From positions 37,591,501-37,655,500 of the forward strand of contig CM066735.1 in NCBI GenBank assembly GCA_033961575.1: DNA of 64,000 nt, given 5' to 3'. Below are positions 1 through 28,100 of the stretch, one piece after another. The stretch's first letter is position 1. Every line of letters starts with the position of its first letter. A model generated the notes under the pieces. That model was not told where the DNA came from, did not search any database, and was given only the letters and a program-made list of their open reading frames with translations. The stretch comes from Aselliscus stoliczkanus (Eukaryota > Chordata > Mammalia > Chiroptera > Hipposideridae). The position numbers and the translations under genes are program-made.

Positions 1-17658
<17,658 letters not shown>

Positions 17659-18109
17659 GTTCACAGCGACCAGGATTCTCGGCCAGACCCAGCTGAAAAG
17701 AGGAATGCCTGTGGCTCGCGCTGGGCGCGGGGACCTCTATGCCTCCGGGGGCGCCATCACCCGCCAAAAAGCACCAGCCCTTCTGCTGAAGCCCGCCTCC
17801 CAGCTCACCCTACACCACTTGGGCTTCACGGCGTGACCGCCTCTCGCTCGCTCTGCGCCGGCGCCGCGCAATGACGCAATGGCCGGCAGAAGCTTCCGGG
17901 TCAAGTCCCCGGACTTTTCCCAGAGAAAAAGGAAAGAGACTCCAAGTTCCAGCGCGGCCCGCGCGGTTTCAGTTTGCGGATGGTCGGTCTACGCCTCTGT
18001 GTCCCCACAGACGGGCTGAAGATGACGGAGTCGGGTGGGAGGAACCCTCCAATCCCATAGAACAACTAGCACAGCGCGTCAGGAGAGGGAAGGCGGAGCG
18101 ACACGCACG

Positions 18110-18128
18110 GCATCCTGGGAGTTGTAGT
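18110..18128 (-). promoter_or_regulatory. ZNF143/THAP11 (SBS) binding motif
   Basis: On the minus strand it reads ACTACAACTCCCAGGATGC, the long ACTACAA-TCCCA--ATGC motif bound by ZNF143 (Staf) together with THAP11/HCFC1. It is a hallmark of bidirectional CpG-island promoters and of nuclear genes for mitochondrial proteins. It lies between the two genes, nearer C4orf46. Confidence 0.85.
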
Positions 18129-18195
18129 CTCCCGCTGAAGTGCTCTCTGAGCCTGCGTGGAGCTTTGTGCAGGCGTAGTGAACTGACTCGCATCT

Positions 18196-18201
18196 GATTG
18201 G
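18196..18201 (-). promoter_or_regulatory. CCAAT box (NF-Y)
   Basis: CTGATTGGCTG on the plus strand is an inverted CCAAT box with good NF-Y context, about 185 bp upstream of the C4orf46 ATG and just beside the ZNF143 site. Confidence 0.65.
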
Positions 18202-18262
18202 CTGTCCCGAAAAGAAAACATGAACCGTCTTCGCGGTCTTGAACACACCCCCACAAGGGGAT

Positions 18263-18293
18263 GGGGCGGGACTTTGGGCGGGAGAAGGCGGGG
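18263..18293. promoter_or_regulatory. Cluster of three GC boxes (Sp/KLF)
   Basis: GGGGCGGG, GGGCGGG and GGCGGGG occur within about 30 bp, some 90-120 bp upstream of the C4orf46 start codon. That is typical spacing for Sp1-driven TATA-less initiation toward C4orf46. Confidence 0.65.
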
Positions 18294-18383
18294 CCTCTGG
18301 GCTTGGGGCGCCAGCCGTTGAAAGGCGCTTTGGTGTCGGTTCGGCAGCTTAAGTTTCGGATTCCACCGTCCCAGCCGTTCTCC

Positions 18384-18569
18384 ATGGCCGACCCTGGGGA
18401 GGTGCAGGCTTCTTCGCAGCCCTCGCTGCCTCCCTTCTCTCCCTCGTCCTCAGACGCCTCCTCAGCGTCTTCCCCCGGCGTCCCAGTGCGTTTGGACCGG
18501 CCAATTCCGAGCAGGAGCAGCGACCGAACGGTGGACGTCCTGGAGGAAGTGGAGCTGCAGATCGGAGAC
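18384..18569 (+). CDS. C4orf46: C4orf46 exon 1
   Basis: 62 codons from ATG (context TTCTCCATGG, G at +4) to the donor GAC|GTGAGT, phase 0. It encodes the Ser/Pro-rich N-terminus and the start of the helical region (EEVELQIGD). CpG-rich, inside the island. Confidence 0.95.
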
Positions 18570-20201
18570 GTGAGTGTCGCCCGACCGGTCGCGGGGCCGC
18601 GTCCGGACTCGGCGCTGTGCGGTGGGGCCAGGGAGGGAGGCACTAGGTGTCCACACGCCCGACCTGCTGCGTCTGGCCCTGCTCCCCCTCCCCCGAGGAT
18701 GCTGCCTCTCTTTGTTGTTCGTGTTGCGGAATTAGGGGTTATGCCTCTACCCGCCCCATCCCTCCCTATTTTCTTTTTTGCCTCGCCTTCTGGTTTCCAT
18801 CATAGTCTGCAACCCGAAACCGCTCAGCTCTGCTGCGCGGACTTGAGCGTGGCTCTGTCTGCCCTCGCATCCTTGCATCCTTGCTGTCGGTGGGTGCTTA
18901 GAATCAGGCTGTGATTTCTCTCGCTGGGACTGAACAGCTCGCGCTTCTCGTTGGCCACTTGCCCCAGAGCCAGCCAACCATGCCATGGCCAGTCTCAGGC
19001 TTGCTTTGGCGCCGCCCCCAGCTTGGAGGGGGTGCGCGCTGCCTCCCCCCCCCCCCCCCGATTGCTAGAACGCCTGGTCGGCTTGCTTTCTGTCGAATCG
19101 AGAAGTCCCAGAAAGTGGCGCGCACACGCGCGCACACACACACTCATTCCCCTGCAACACACACACACACACACCACCACGGGAGGGGGTTCACAGCATT
19201 TAAAGACTATTGAGTGGGTCAAGTGATAAGGTTGTAGGGTGTAATCTTCCTGGGAGGACTTGGTGGAACAGATTCCTCCTGTGCAAATTGGAAACTCGGG
19301 AATGAACTCGATTATGTCATGGCACAACGAGTATTAGGTTTTGGGTTGTTTTTGTTTTCTTTTAAAGATGAATAAAGTGCTGATAACACCTTCTACTTTT
19401 GCTGAACTAGACAAGACTGGTCTTAAGTGAATGTAGAATGGAGTGCTGATATGTTATCTAGGAGCAGTCATTTTTCTATCGTAGGTGAAGAAACCATTTA
19501 ATTAAGAAGTGAGTTTTGCATGAAGAGTTGGATATATTGCATGTGTTTTGAGTGTGTTGTTATTATTTGTCAGCTCAGAGTATCTGTTCTTTGGTCTATA
19601 TGTTTTCATGGTCTAAAGTGCTCACAGGTAAAAACAGTAAACGACGCCCTTGTTACCCAAGTATCAGTTAAGAGTTTATGATGAAGCCTTTCAGATACTT
19701 CTGGTCCTTAGTGTCAAGGGGTCCAAGTCATCTTGTTGAACTAAATGAGACCCCAGTGTATTTTCAATAAAAAAAAAAACAAAAAAACAAAAAAAACTGA
19801 CTTGTTTTGTTTCATACATAATGGATGTCTTTTTAGCAGACATATTTCCTCAAAGCTTACTTCATATTAAAGAATTTCTTAGGTACCCTGAAAGAGCTGG
19901 TATTTTAGTTTGAAGATTTTTTTTACTTTTAAAGAAAATAACTTGGGCTTTGAATTTAAGGTTTTAAACTATTTTTAGACTATTTATAAAATGAGAATTT
20001 AAAAAATAAACTTCTGTTGTTTGACTTTTTTTTTTTAAATTTCAGGCAGCATTTTCATTAACCAAACTTCTTGAAGCCACATCTGCAGTATCAGCTCAAG
20101 TGGAAGAGCTTGCCTTCAAATGTACAGAAAATGCACGTTTCCTTAAAACATGGCGGGATCTCTTGAAAGAAGGCTATGATTCTTTGAAGACTGACAACTG
20201 A
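18384..20201 (+). CDS. C4orf46: C4orf46 complete coding sequence (2 exons)
   Basis: Small protein (113 residues; exons 18384-18569 and 20046-20201), the orthologue of human C4orf46, also called renal cancer differentiation gene 1; its biochemical role is not established. The N-terminal half is Ser/Pro-rich and low complexity ([19 protein letters not shown]), probably disordered. The C-terminal half (about residues 50-105) is a helical, amphipathic segment beginning at [13 protein letters not shown] and continuing [18 protein letters not shown], then [20 protein letters not shown]. That composition suggests a short helical or coiled-coil interaction domain, with no catalytic motif. The start was chosen because it matches the family's MADP start; an upstream in-frame ATG at 18261 exists. 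The gene shares its promoter with ETFDH and runs tail-to-tail with RXFP1. Confidence 0.95.
18570..20045 (+). other. C4orf46 intron 1
   Basis: 1476 bp. The first 600 bp remain GC-rich (tail of the CpG island), with a run of about 14 C at 19048-19061 and CA/CG repeats near 19120-19175. The rest is AT-rich with an A-tract at 19770-19796. No coding exon seen. Confidence 0.7.
19120..19175 (+). repeat. (CA)n / (CG) microsatellite pair
   Basis: CGCGCACACGCGCGCACACA, a break, then a second CA run of about 10 units. Lies in C4orf46 intron 1 near the CpG-island edge; alternating purine-pyrimidine. Confidence 0.88.
20046..20201 (+). CDS. C4orf46: C4orf46 exon 2
   Basis: 51 codons plus TGA, after a long T-rich polypyrimidine tract and TTTCAG. 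Encodes the conserved C-terminal helix region ending GYDSLKTDN. An AATAAA lies only 11 bases after the stop (20212-20217), probably too close for the main polyadenylation site. Confidence 0.95.
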   Translation, partial: AAFSLTKLLEATSAVSAQVEELAFKCTENARFLKTWRDLLKEGYDSLKTDN

Positions 20202-20904
20202 TTTGGCTGTTAATAAACTCATACTTCCTCATTTACATTTGCACATGTACCATATGTATAGTGGGATATCTCCAGTAGTTCTGTATACTCAAAGTGAAAT
20301 TTTTCTTGGTTTTCTTCACTTTTGTGAAAGTAGAATACTGATGTTATTATTTTTTTAAATTAAAGTTTATTGGGATGACAATTGTTAGTATTGATGTTAT
20401 TTATGATGCTGGCCAGTATTTATCTTAATATTTTCTGTCCTCTAAACTTCCATAGAATCTTTTATGAAAGTTAATTTCATCAGTAGATATAATACCACAG
20501 TGTTACCAAAAGCAAACTTACTAGGCTATTGTCCTGTTTGATTTGCAGGAAGATACCAAGAATGGCAGAGTGTGAAGTTAAGCTTCATTTTATGGACCAA
20601 GAAAGGTAACTTGAAGGTTAGCAATGTCAGATTCAGCTCCATGAGGCCAAGTTCCCTGGAACCAATCATTGTGTCTTATTTACTTCCCTACCCCCAGCAC
20701 CTAGAACGGTATCACCCAACAGTCACTGAAGTAAAAGAGTTAACAATTAAAATCTTTTTTCCTTCCTGTTTTTAGCATGAAGGTTATAATTGTTTCTCTA
20801 AAAAGTATTTGAATCAGAACCTCATTGACTTGAAGGAAAACATTCTCTTTTTTTTACAGGGATTTGAACTTTACTGATGACAACTTTTAAAAATATATGA
20901 TAAA

Positions 20905-21008
20905 GGGCTGGGTGAGTAGCGCAGTGGTTAAGAGCTGGCTTGGGATGCCAGCGGCCCAGGTTTGGATCCCACATGTGAGGGCCAGTGACACTACCCTCTT
21001 AAAAAAAC
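20905..21008 (+). mobile_element. tRNA-derived SINE, family A short
   Basis: GGGCTGGGTGAGTAGCGCAG to ACTACCCTC plus A-run. Flanked by the target duplication TATATGATAAA (around 20894-20904 and 21012-21022). Confidence 0.85.
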
Positions 21009-22839
21009 ATATATATGATAAATATTTTTTGCCCTCCTATGAGGCTTTTTAAAAAAAACGTTTAGAAAATGAAAGCATATCTGGAAAGAGTGCATATTTT
21101 TTCCTTATTTCTAAGGTTAACCGCTTCTACAGATAATATTTCTTGCATTCAATGTCGTATCTTTGATTGCTTGCTTTGAAGTCCTTTATCACTATTATGG
21201 CACTGTACTATTACTTTTGGAATTTTGTAAGAATTCTAAATGCTAAATGTAATAATTCTAAAGAAGTTACTTTGTTTTTAATGCATCAAATTTAAGTGAT
21301 GTGATTGTTTTCATATTATTTTACCTTATTGACAATGTTCTATTTTACTTGTCCTGTATCAAATATTACTTTCTCTCTTTTTATTGGTGGCTTATGTCAC
21401 GTGTCACCAATTAAGCCAACTAATTCTCTACTGTTATATATAACTCTGGGCATCTTTGATGTGGCATCTTAATTCTTTGTAGATATGGAGGTGTGTACAG
21501 AACTATATTCTAAAGCTCCACAGTAAGGCTATGAAAGGGGACAAACGGATGGGCAAAGAATAATTTTGTTTAGTATCTTAGGTCATAGTTCTTAATTTTT
21601 TTAAATTAAAGATAACACTTATGGTATGTTCCTGTAACAGAGATGTGTGTTTTGATATTAGAAAAATATTTTTATATGTTATTTTTTAAAATGTACAATT
21701 TTTTAAATGTATAAACATAAACTTGTTAAAAGCAAATTTTATTTCCGTTTCTTTGTGTTCAATAATTTAAAACTTTTTATTGAAATATTTCAAACATAAC
21801 AGGAAAAGTGAATGATTTAAAGGACACCAATGCATTTCCACCATGCAGATTTAATAAATGTTAGCATTTGGCTATATTTTCTTCAGATATATGTATGTTT
21901 GGAAGTTATATTTGGGGCCTATAGAAGAATGGAAGAATTAGTGAACCAAGTAGATAGGAAACCAAATGGTTCCTAGAAAACCATTGGAAAATATTTTAGA
22001 TGCTAAAAGGTAGTTTCAGATGTAAATTTTATAAATTCACAGCATTTCTAAGACCCAAACAGGTTACAATCATAATTTTTGTAGGATTACATTCATGTAT
22101 GCTGTCTTCATGATTACTGCTTTTATTCTTTTTCAGATATTCTTTTTAAGAAAAAATAATTATACTATTTAATATTAGTTATGACTCATTAACATAATCA
22201 TAAAATAATTTAAATGTATTTTCATTTTTGTAAGCTTTTTAAAAATTATAGTCTAAGTAGAGAATTGAATATTATAAGCAGAATTGGCTTTCTGTTTTCT
22301 GATTCTTTTGATTAGACATTTACACCTCTCACACACTGATAGCTCCCCCAAGTCTACTACTTTCTGATTTTTATAGAAAATATAGCATATTCCTCAGGTA
22401 GAAAACTTATTGGAATCATCCCAAGTAAGAACAGAAAGGACTCAAAGCAATCCATATTTTTAATAGAATTAAACTTCAGGTAATTTATTTTCAAAAGAAA
22501 TTATACAATTATATATTTAATAAATATTTTTGATTCCAGTATTTTCATGTTTCAAACATTTTTGGTGTTAATTAAAACTACTTGAAGATATTGTATTCCT
22601 GTTTAAACGTTTCCAATTATGAAAGCAAAAATATTCCTTAGCGCAGTTAGAGACCAGAAGAATAGCTAAAATGTTAGTATCTTACTATCTGGCTGCCCAG
22701 GCAAACAGAAGGTAAATCCATCGCTTGATGACAACTGCTTTCTCTTTAGAGTAAAACATGTACATCTAGACCTTTCCTCTCTGAAGTTAAGTTCCTGAAC
22801 GTGTGCATTCTAGCTCTTCTGTCTTTTTCCTTTTAATTA

Positions 22840-24100
22840 CTTTATTGAGATACAATTCACATACCATAAAATTCACCAATCTAAAGTGTATAATTCAATG
22901 GCTTTTAGTATGATTGCGTAGTTGTTCATCACCACAATCAATTTCAGAACTTTTTTTTTTTTGCCCAAGATACGCTCCACTTCATAGGCATTACTACCCC
23001 AGCCCACCCACATACAGTAAACTCTTTCTGTCCCTGATTTGCTTATTCTAGTATTGTCCTTTTGTGTCTAGCTTATTTCACATTTCTCCCACAGCATGTG
23101 TCAAACCTTCATTCCTTTTCATGGCTAAATGATATTCCATTGTATGCTTATGCCACATTTTATTTATCTATTCATCAGTTGATGGGTACTTGTGTTGTTT
23201 CCATCTTCTGGCTACTGTGAATAATGCTGCAATGAGCATTTGCATTACAAGTATCTCTTTGAGTTCTGTTTTCAAATCTTTTGGGTTTATATCCAGGGCT
23301 GAAATTGCTGGACTATTTGGTAATTCTTTAAGTTTTTGAGGAACCATCAAACTTTTCTATAGTGGCTACGCCGTTTTACATTAAAGCCAGCAATGTGAAA
23401 GGGGTTTCAATTGCCACATCCTTGTCAACACGTTATTTTACTTATATTTCCTTACAGCCCTCTTAGTAACATATTTTGGTTATTAAACCCTCCTCAGATA
23501 TATGATTTCCAAATATTTTCTTTCATTCTGTAGGTTGTATTCATTTTTTTGATAATGTCCTTTGATGCACAAAAGTTTTTTTGTTTTTTTTGAGGGCAGT
23601 GTCACTGGCCCCCATATGCTCATATGTGGGAGCTGAACTGGGGCCTCTGGCTTCCCAAGCCAGTGCTTAACCACCGCCACTCGGCCGGCCCCAAAAGTTT
23701 TTAATTTAGATGAAATCCAATGTATTCTTTTCCCTTTGTAGCATATGCGTTTGTTGTCATATCTAAGAATCCATTTCCAAATCCAAGGTCTTGAAGATTT
23801 ACCCGTATGTTTTCTTCTACAACTTTTATGTCTTATATTTAGGTTGCTGATTCATGTTGAGTTGATTTTTGTATATGATGTAAGGTAGGGGTCCAACTTC
23901 ATTCTTTTACACGTGAATATCCATTTGTCCCAGGATCATTTGTTAAAAAGATTGTTCTTTCTTCATTTGATTGTCTTGGCATCTTTGTTGAAAATCAATT
24001 GACTGTAAATGTGAGTGTTTTGTTTCTGGACTCTCAAATTCTATTCCATTGATTGAAATGTCTATCCTCATCCTAGCTTTCTGATTAACCCATTGCAATA
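22840..24100 (-). mobile_element. L1 3' region, antisense on plus strand
   Basis: Starts ACTTTATTGAGATACAATTC (L1 3' UTR read backwards) and goes through recognisable ORF2-end words (AATGATATTCCATTGTATGC, CAGTTGATGGGTACTTGTGT). Split by the SINE at 23577-23691. Downstream of RXFP1, and possibly within its longer 3' UTR. Confidence 0.8.
23577..23691 (-). mobile_element. tRNA-derived SINE, family A short, in an L1
   Basis: Reverse orientation: T-run, GAGGGCAGTGTCACTGGCCC, to CACTCGGCCGGCC. Target duplication CAAAAGTTTTT on each side. It interrupts the antisense L1 at 22840-24100. Confidence 0.87.
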
Positions 24101-24807
24101 CTTTTACTCTCATTTTCCAGTACCAAATGGTGGTTCTCATTTAAAGCACAAAGACAACTGGGCAGGAAGTGACAGAGAAGTGTTGCTTTGAGTTTATATC
24201 AGAGCATCTTTTTAATAGTAATATATGTATTGTATGAAGACTTGAAGAGCATTAAGATGAATTCTTAAAACAATATCTGTATTTTGCAAACAGATATTTT
24301 CTCTGATGCTATTATAGTTGAGTATTCCTAAATCTTAAATCTTCATTTAAAAGTGTCTGTGATTCTTATGTTTGCTGATATGCATGACAGACAAAGCTCT
24401 ACCTTAAACTAGGAGCTGCAGATGAACTTTGTGTATTCTGTTGTAGTTAAACACAAATGAAAACTGAAAAGGTTCTGTGCTGTCTACTTCCAAGACTTTA
24501 CTGCAGTGCCATGTACTTAGTAGGTATTCAATAAATGCAAAAAAAAAGAATGAATCCTTCTGAAATAGATTTCTCTTAATTTCCTATGCAAAATATGCTA
24601 GTATATACACATTATCAATATAATTTATTTCCTTTTATATGGGCATCAATCTCTGATTTTTCCCAAATAACCTCATGTCTTTGTGAGCTAATTTATTTTA
24701 GCCATTATTATAAATTATTAATTTTGTGGCATTCATTGAATACTAATAAATCCATCATCATGAAGCATTCCACAGTATCTCTGTGTAGAAAGGGGGTTCC
24801 AAGTCAG

Positions 24808-25112
24808 TTATGAATAGGAATTGAGTCTGGTTGATTGAGAAATTAGGGACAAATCATAGGGGTCTGTGAAAAAAGCTGGCTTCATTAACTTAGGTGGCAT
24901 CTCCTGCAGCGGCCACATTTCTACCCAGATGAATGATGATGGAGTATATGTTTTCTGACTTCCTTTGCTGTCCATAGGTCTTCTGTGTCTGTAGTTATAC
25001 CAAAATTTATGGATCATTTCTTTGAATGGTCTTGTGGTCAGAGTATAGAGAATTGGGTTCAAAGCACTGTTGATGGGCAGAATAAAAATTACTACCCAAG
25101 AGGTGATGGTAC
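24808..25112 (-). CDS. RXFP1: RXFP1 exon 18 (TM7, C-tail, stop)
   Basis: 305 bp from acceptor TTTTCTTCCAG to TAA at 24810-24808. Encodes TM7 ([19 protein letters not shown], the NPxxY variant NPILY), helix 8 and a Ser/Thr-rich tail ending [10 protein letters not shown], identical to the human C-terminus. The mid-tail has two more residues than human ([11 protein letters not shown] against KGQKTYAPS). Confidence 0.97.
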
Positions 25113-28100
25113 CTGGAAGAAAAAATTGAAATAGTTTTAGTGTTTATAGATGTTTGCAAGGTATAGAAACCCCTTTTCCGTGTTTCTACCCCAACCCCTT
25201 TTTGAGTCTTCATTTTTTCCCTTTCATGTCATATAATTAAATACCAAGTCTATATGTTTTCCCAGGGTGCCAGTGTTTGGAGGAAGTGCTGGTGCTACAA
25301 AAAACAGGGTTTGTTGCTAAGCAGCTTGAATTGAACAAATCAACAAAAGTATTTCATTAGGTAGGAATATTTTCTACCAAGTGATTACATATAATATGAT
25401 TTCATTTTAAGAAAAACAATATTGTTTAGTATTAAATCATACCTTTTTCAAATGTTTTAATTACTATATTGTGCATATAGTATTGCTTAGAATATATAGA
25501 CTTATTCTTAATAAATTTCATTTTGGTTATTTATTTGGTTTTAAAAATAAGTATGCATTTTTAGGCTTTTGACTAGATATTTATTTTGGTAAAAACATCT
25601 TTGGTAATCTTAAAAAATCACCGTAGTATGTATGAAACTACCAAATACTCAGCTTTTTATTATAATTTAATTAATGCTATCTTCCTTTGTTGCTTTATAA
25701 AACAAATTAAAACTATGTTTATAAATTTTTAAAATGTGAATATATACTGCACTATACATACAGTTAACAGGATTTTGCACATTTTAAAATTGTGGTAAAA
25801 TATCCATGGCTTAAATTTACCATTTTAACCATTTTTAAAAAAAAATTTTTTTTTTTTTAGAGGGCAGTATCACTGGCCTCCACATGTGGGATCCGATCCG
25901 GAGCCGCTGGCACCCCAAGCCAGCTCGTAATCACCGCGCCACTCGGCCGGCCCCCATTTTAACTATTTTTAAGTGTACAGTTTAGTGGCAGTAAGTACAT
26001 TCAAGCTGTTGTGCAACCATCACCACCATCCATCTCCAGAACCTTTCCATCTTGCCAAACCGAAACTCTGTATCTATTAAACAATAACTCCCAATCCCAT
26101 TTTTCTGCCATCCTGACAATACCAGTTACAAACTTTCTGTTTTTATGAATTTGGCTACTTTAGTTACCTCCTAGACATGGAGTCATAAAATACTTGTCCT
26201 GTGAGACTGGCTTATTTCACCTTGCATAATGTCTTCAAGGTCCATCCCTGGTGGAATATGTATCAGAATTTCCTCCCTTTATATGGCCAAATTATATTAT
26301 ATTTTCTGAACATGTTTTGTTCATCCATCCATCCATTGTGGACACTGGGTTGTTTCCACATTTTGTTGATTGTGAGTGATGCTGCTATGAACGTGGGTGT
26401 ATGAATGCCTGTTTGATTTACTGCTTTCAGTTCTCTTGGGTGTTTACCCAGTAGTGGAATTGCTGGTCCATGTGGTAATTCTGTTTAATTTTTTGAGAAG
26501 CCACCATGCTGTTTTTAATGGCACTTGTGCCATTTTACATTCCTACCAGCAATGCATAAGAGTTCCAATTTCCCTACATCCTTACCAATACTTATTTTCT
26601 GTATATTTTTTTAAATTTTATTTTTTGTTTTTTGTTTTTTAGCTGAGCCATCCTGCCACCTGTTGGCAGCTCAACGGCAACTCAGCTCGGGCTGGCATCG
26701 AACCGCCGTTGCTCAGAGCTCAGCTCGCACTCTTTTTTTTTTTTTTTTTTGAGGGCAGTGTCACTGGCCCTCATGTGGGACCGAACCATCAGCTTGCACT
26801 CTTGAGCAAGCTCTTAACCAACTGAGCCACTCAGCTGGCCCTATTTTCTGTATTTTTGATAATAGGCACCCTAATCAGTATGATGCACATTATTTTTAAA
26901 TATCAAGAGTTTTCTATTATCTCTCATACTCTGGGGTAATGTTATTTGAATTGCTGTGTATTCTGGGAAGAAAATTTTCTTACCTTCTGAAATAAATAAA
27001 ATAATTATTTGATAATCGTTTTGACCCGTTTTCCTTTGTGGTCTTCTTACACATGGGATTACCAGAATTTCAACACATTGAGTGTACTTTATTTGAGTTA
27101 TTGTTCCTTTGTTCCAGCTGTAATTATGTTTTTAGGCATTGTGGAAAGAACTGAACAGCTTCCTCCCAGTAAACATTTTACTGATGAACAGAAACGGAAG
27201 TACATATAACTCTGATTTATAATTCTTGAAACAAGTTAGTGTTAAAGACCTTAATTTTCTTTCTTCGTGGAACACTGCAGAAACAGATATTATTGGTTTA
27301 TAGAAAGAAAAAAAAGTTGTACCTGGTATTTCTACTTGAAGCAATGAAAGAAATTTCAGTACAAAAATGGGTATCCAGCATAATGCATCAGTAAATACAA
27401 TAAAGAAGAACCGTTTGGCAAGAACCATCTCTTTTTTAATTTGATTCCGTATTTCAGTTGCTGTTATGGCACTTTGATGAACACTGTAAAACATGCTTCC
27501 ATAGGAAAAAACTATGATGATAAATGCCGCCAAGTTAACACCTATTTAGAACACAAAGATTATTATTCATGTATATACACATTCTTACAAAACAAACAAA
27601 ACACAACACACCCTTAGCTGTTATTAAGGAGAAGATACTAAGACCAAAAGGTGTTTTTTGTTCTTCATAGGAATTACCAAGGTACACAAAAATCATGATT
27701 TTTTAAAAATCTGAAGTATTGTTGAAGTAATGAGGAATGATGAAATGTTCAATTTTAAAAAGGCATATTAAGGGCCGGCCGAGTGGCGCATTGGTTAAGC
27801 GCTGGTTTTGGGATGCCAGCGGCCCCGGTTCGGATCCCACATGAGGGCCAGTGACACTGCCCTCTACAGCTAACAACAGCTCCACCTGGAGCTGGGCTGT
27901 GCGAGCCCCGGTGATGGTGTGGGCTGCCATAGGCTATAGTGAGTGGCCCGCAGCCAGCGTGAGCGGCTGGCAGCCAAGAGTGAGCTGCCAATAGCCGCAG
28001 TGAGCGACATCCAGAGGCCAGCGACCGATCTGCCTCATCTGGGAAGAGCGCAATGACGATACCAACAGTGAAGCAACATCCTCCGCAACTAAACTGAAGA

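Larger units (their letters stand above)
17659..18383. promoter_or_regulatory. Bidirectional CpG-island promoter, ETFDH / C4orf46
   Basis: The start codons of ETFDH (minus, 17658) and C4orf46 (plus, 18384) are 725 bp apart, head-to-head. The stretch is GC-rich with many CpGs and no TATA box. Visible elements: ETS-type CTTCCGGG (17893-17900), TGACGCAAT ATF/CEBP-like site (17872-17880), a ZNF143/THAP11 site (18110-18128), an inverted CCAAT box (18196-18201) and GC boxes (18263-18270, 18276-18282, 18287-18293). The same head-to-head pair exists in human. Transcription start sites cannot be placed from sequence alone. Confidence 0.85.
20202..24807. other. 3' UTRs and tail-to-tail intergenic region, C4orf46 / RXFP1
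   Basis: C4orf46 3' UTR begins at 20202 (plus) and RXFP1 3' UTR at 24807 (minus); their ends cannot be fixed by eye. Candidate signals: plus AATAAA 20212-20217 and ATTAAA 20359-20364; minus AATAAA at 24692-24697 and 24624-24629. Contents: a short SINE (20905-21008), an old L1-like fragment near 21765-21880, an antisense L1 (22840-24100) split by another SINE, and L2-like tail words near 24490-24545. No further gene found. Confidence 0.6.

Noticed and set aside
17969..18643. 224-codon open frame on the minus strand across the promoter and C4orf46 exon 1
   Set aside because: Stop codons are rare in CpG-island sequence. It lies antisense to a real exon, its composition is low complexity and I recognise no family.
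18747..19327. Several open frames in C4orf46 intron 1
   Set aside because: GC-rich and CA-repeat translations without homology; inside an intron.
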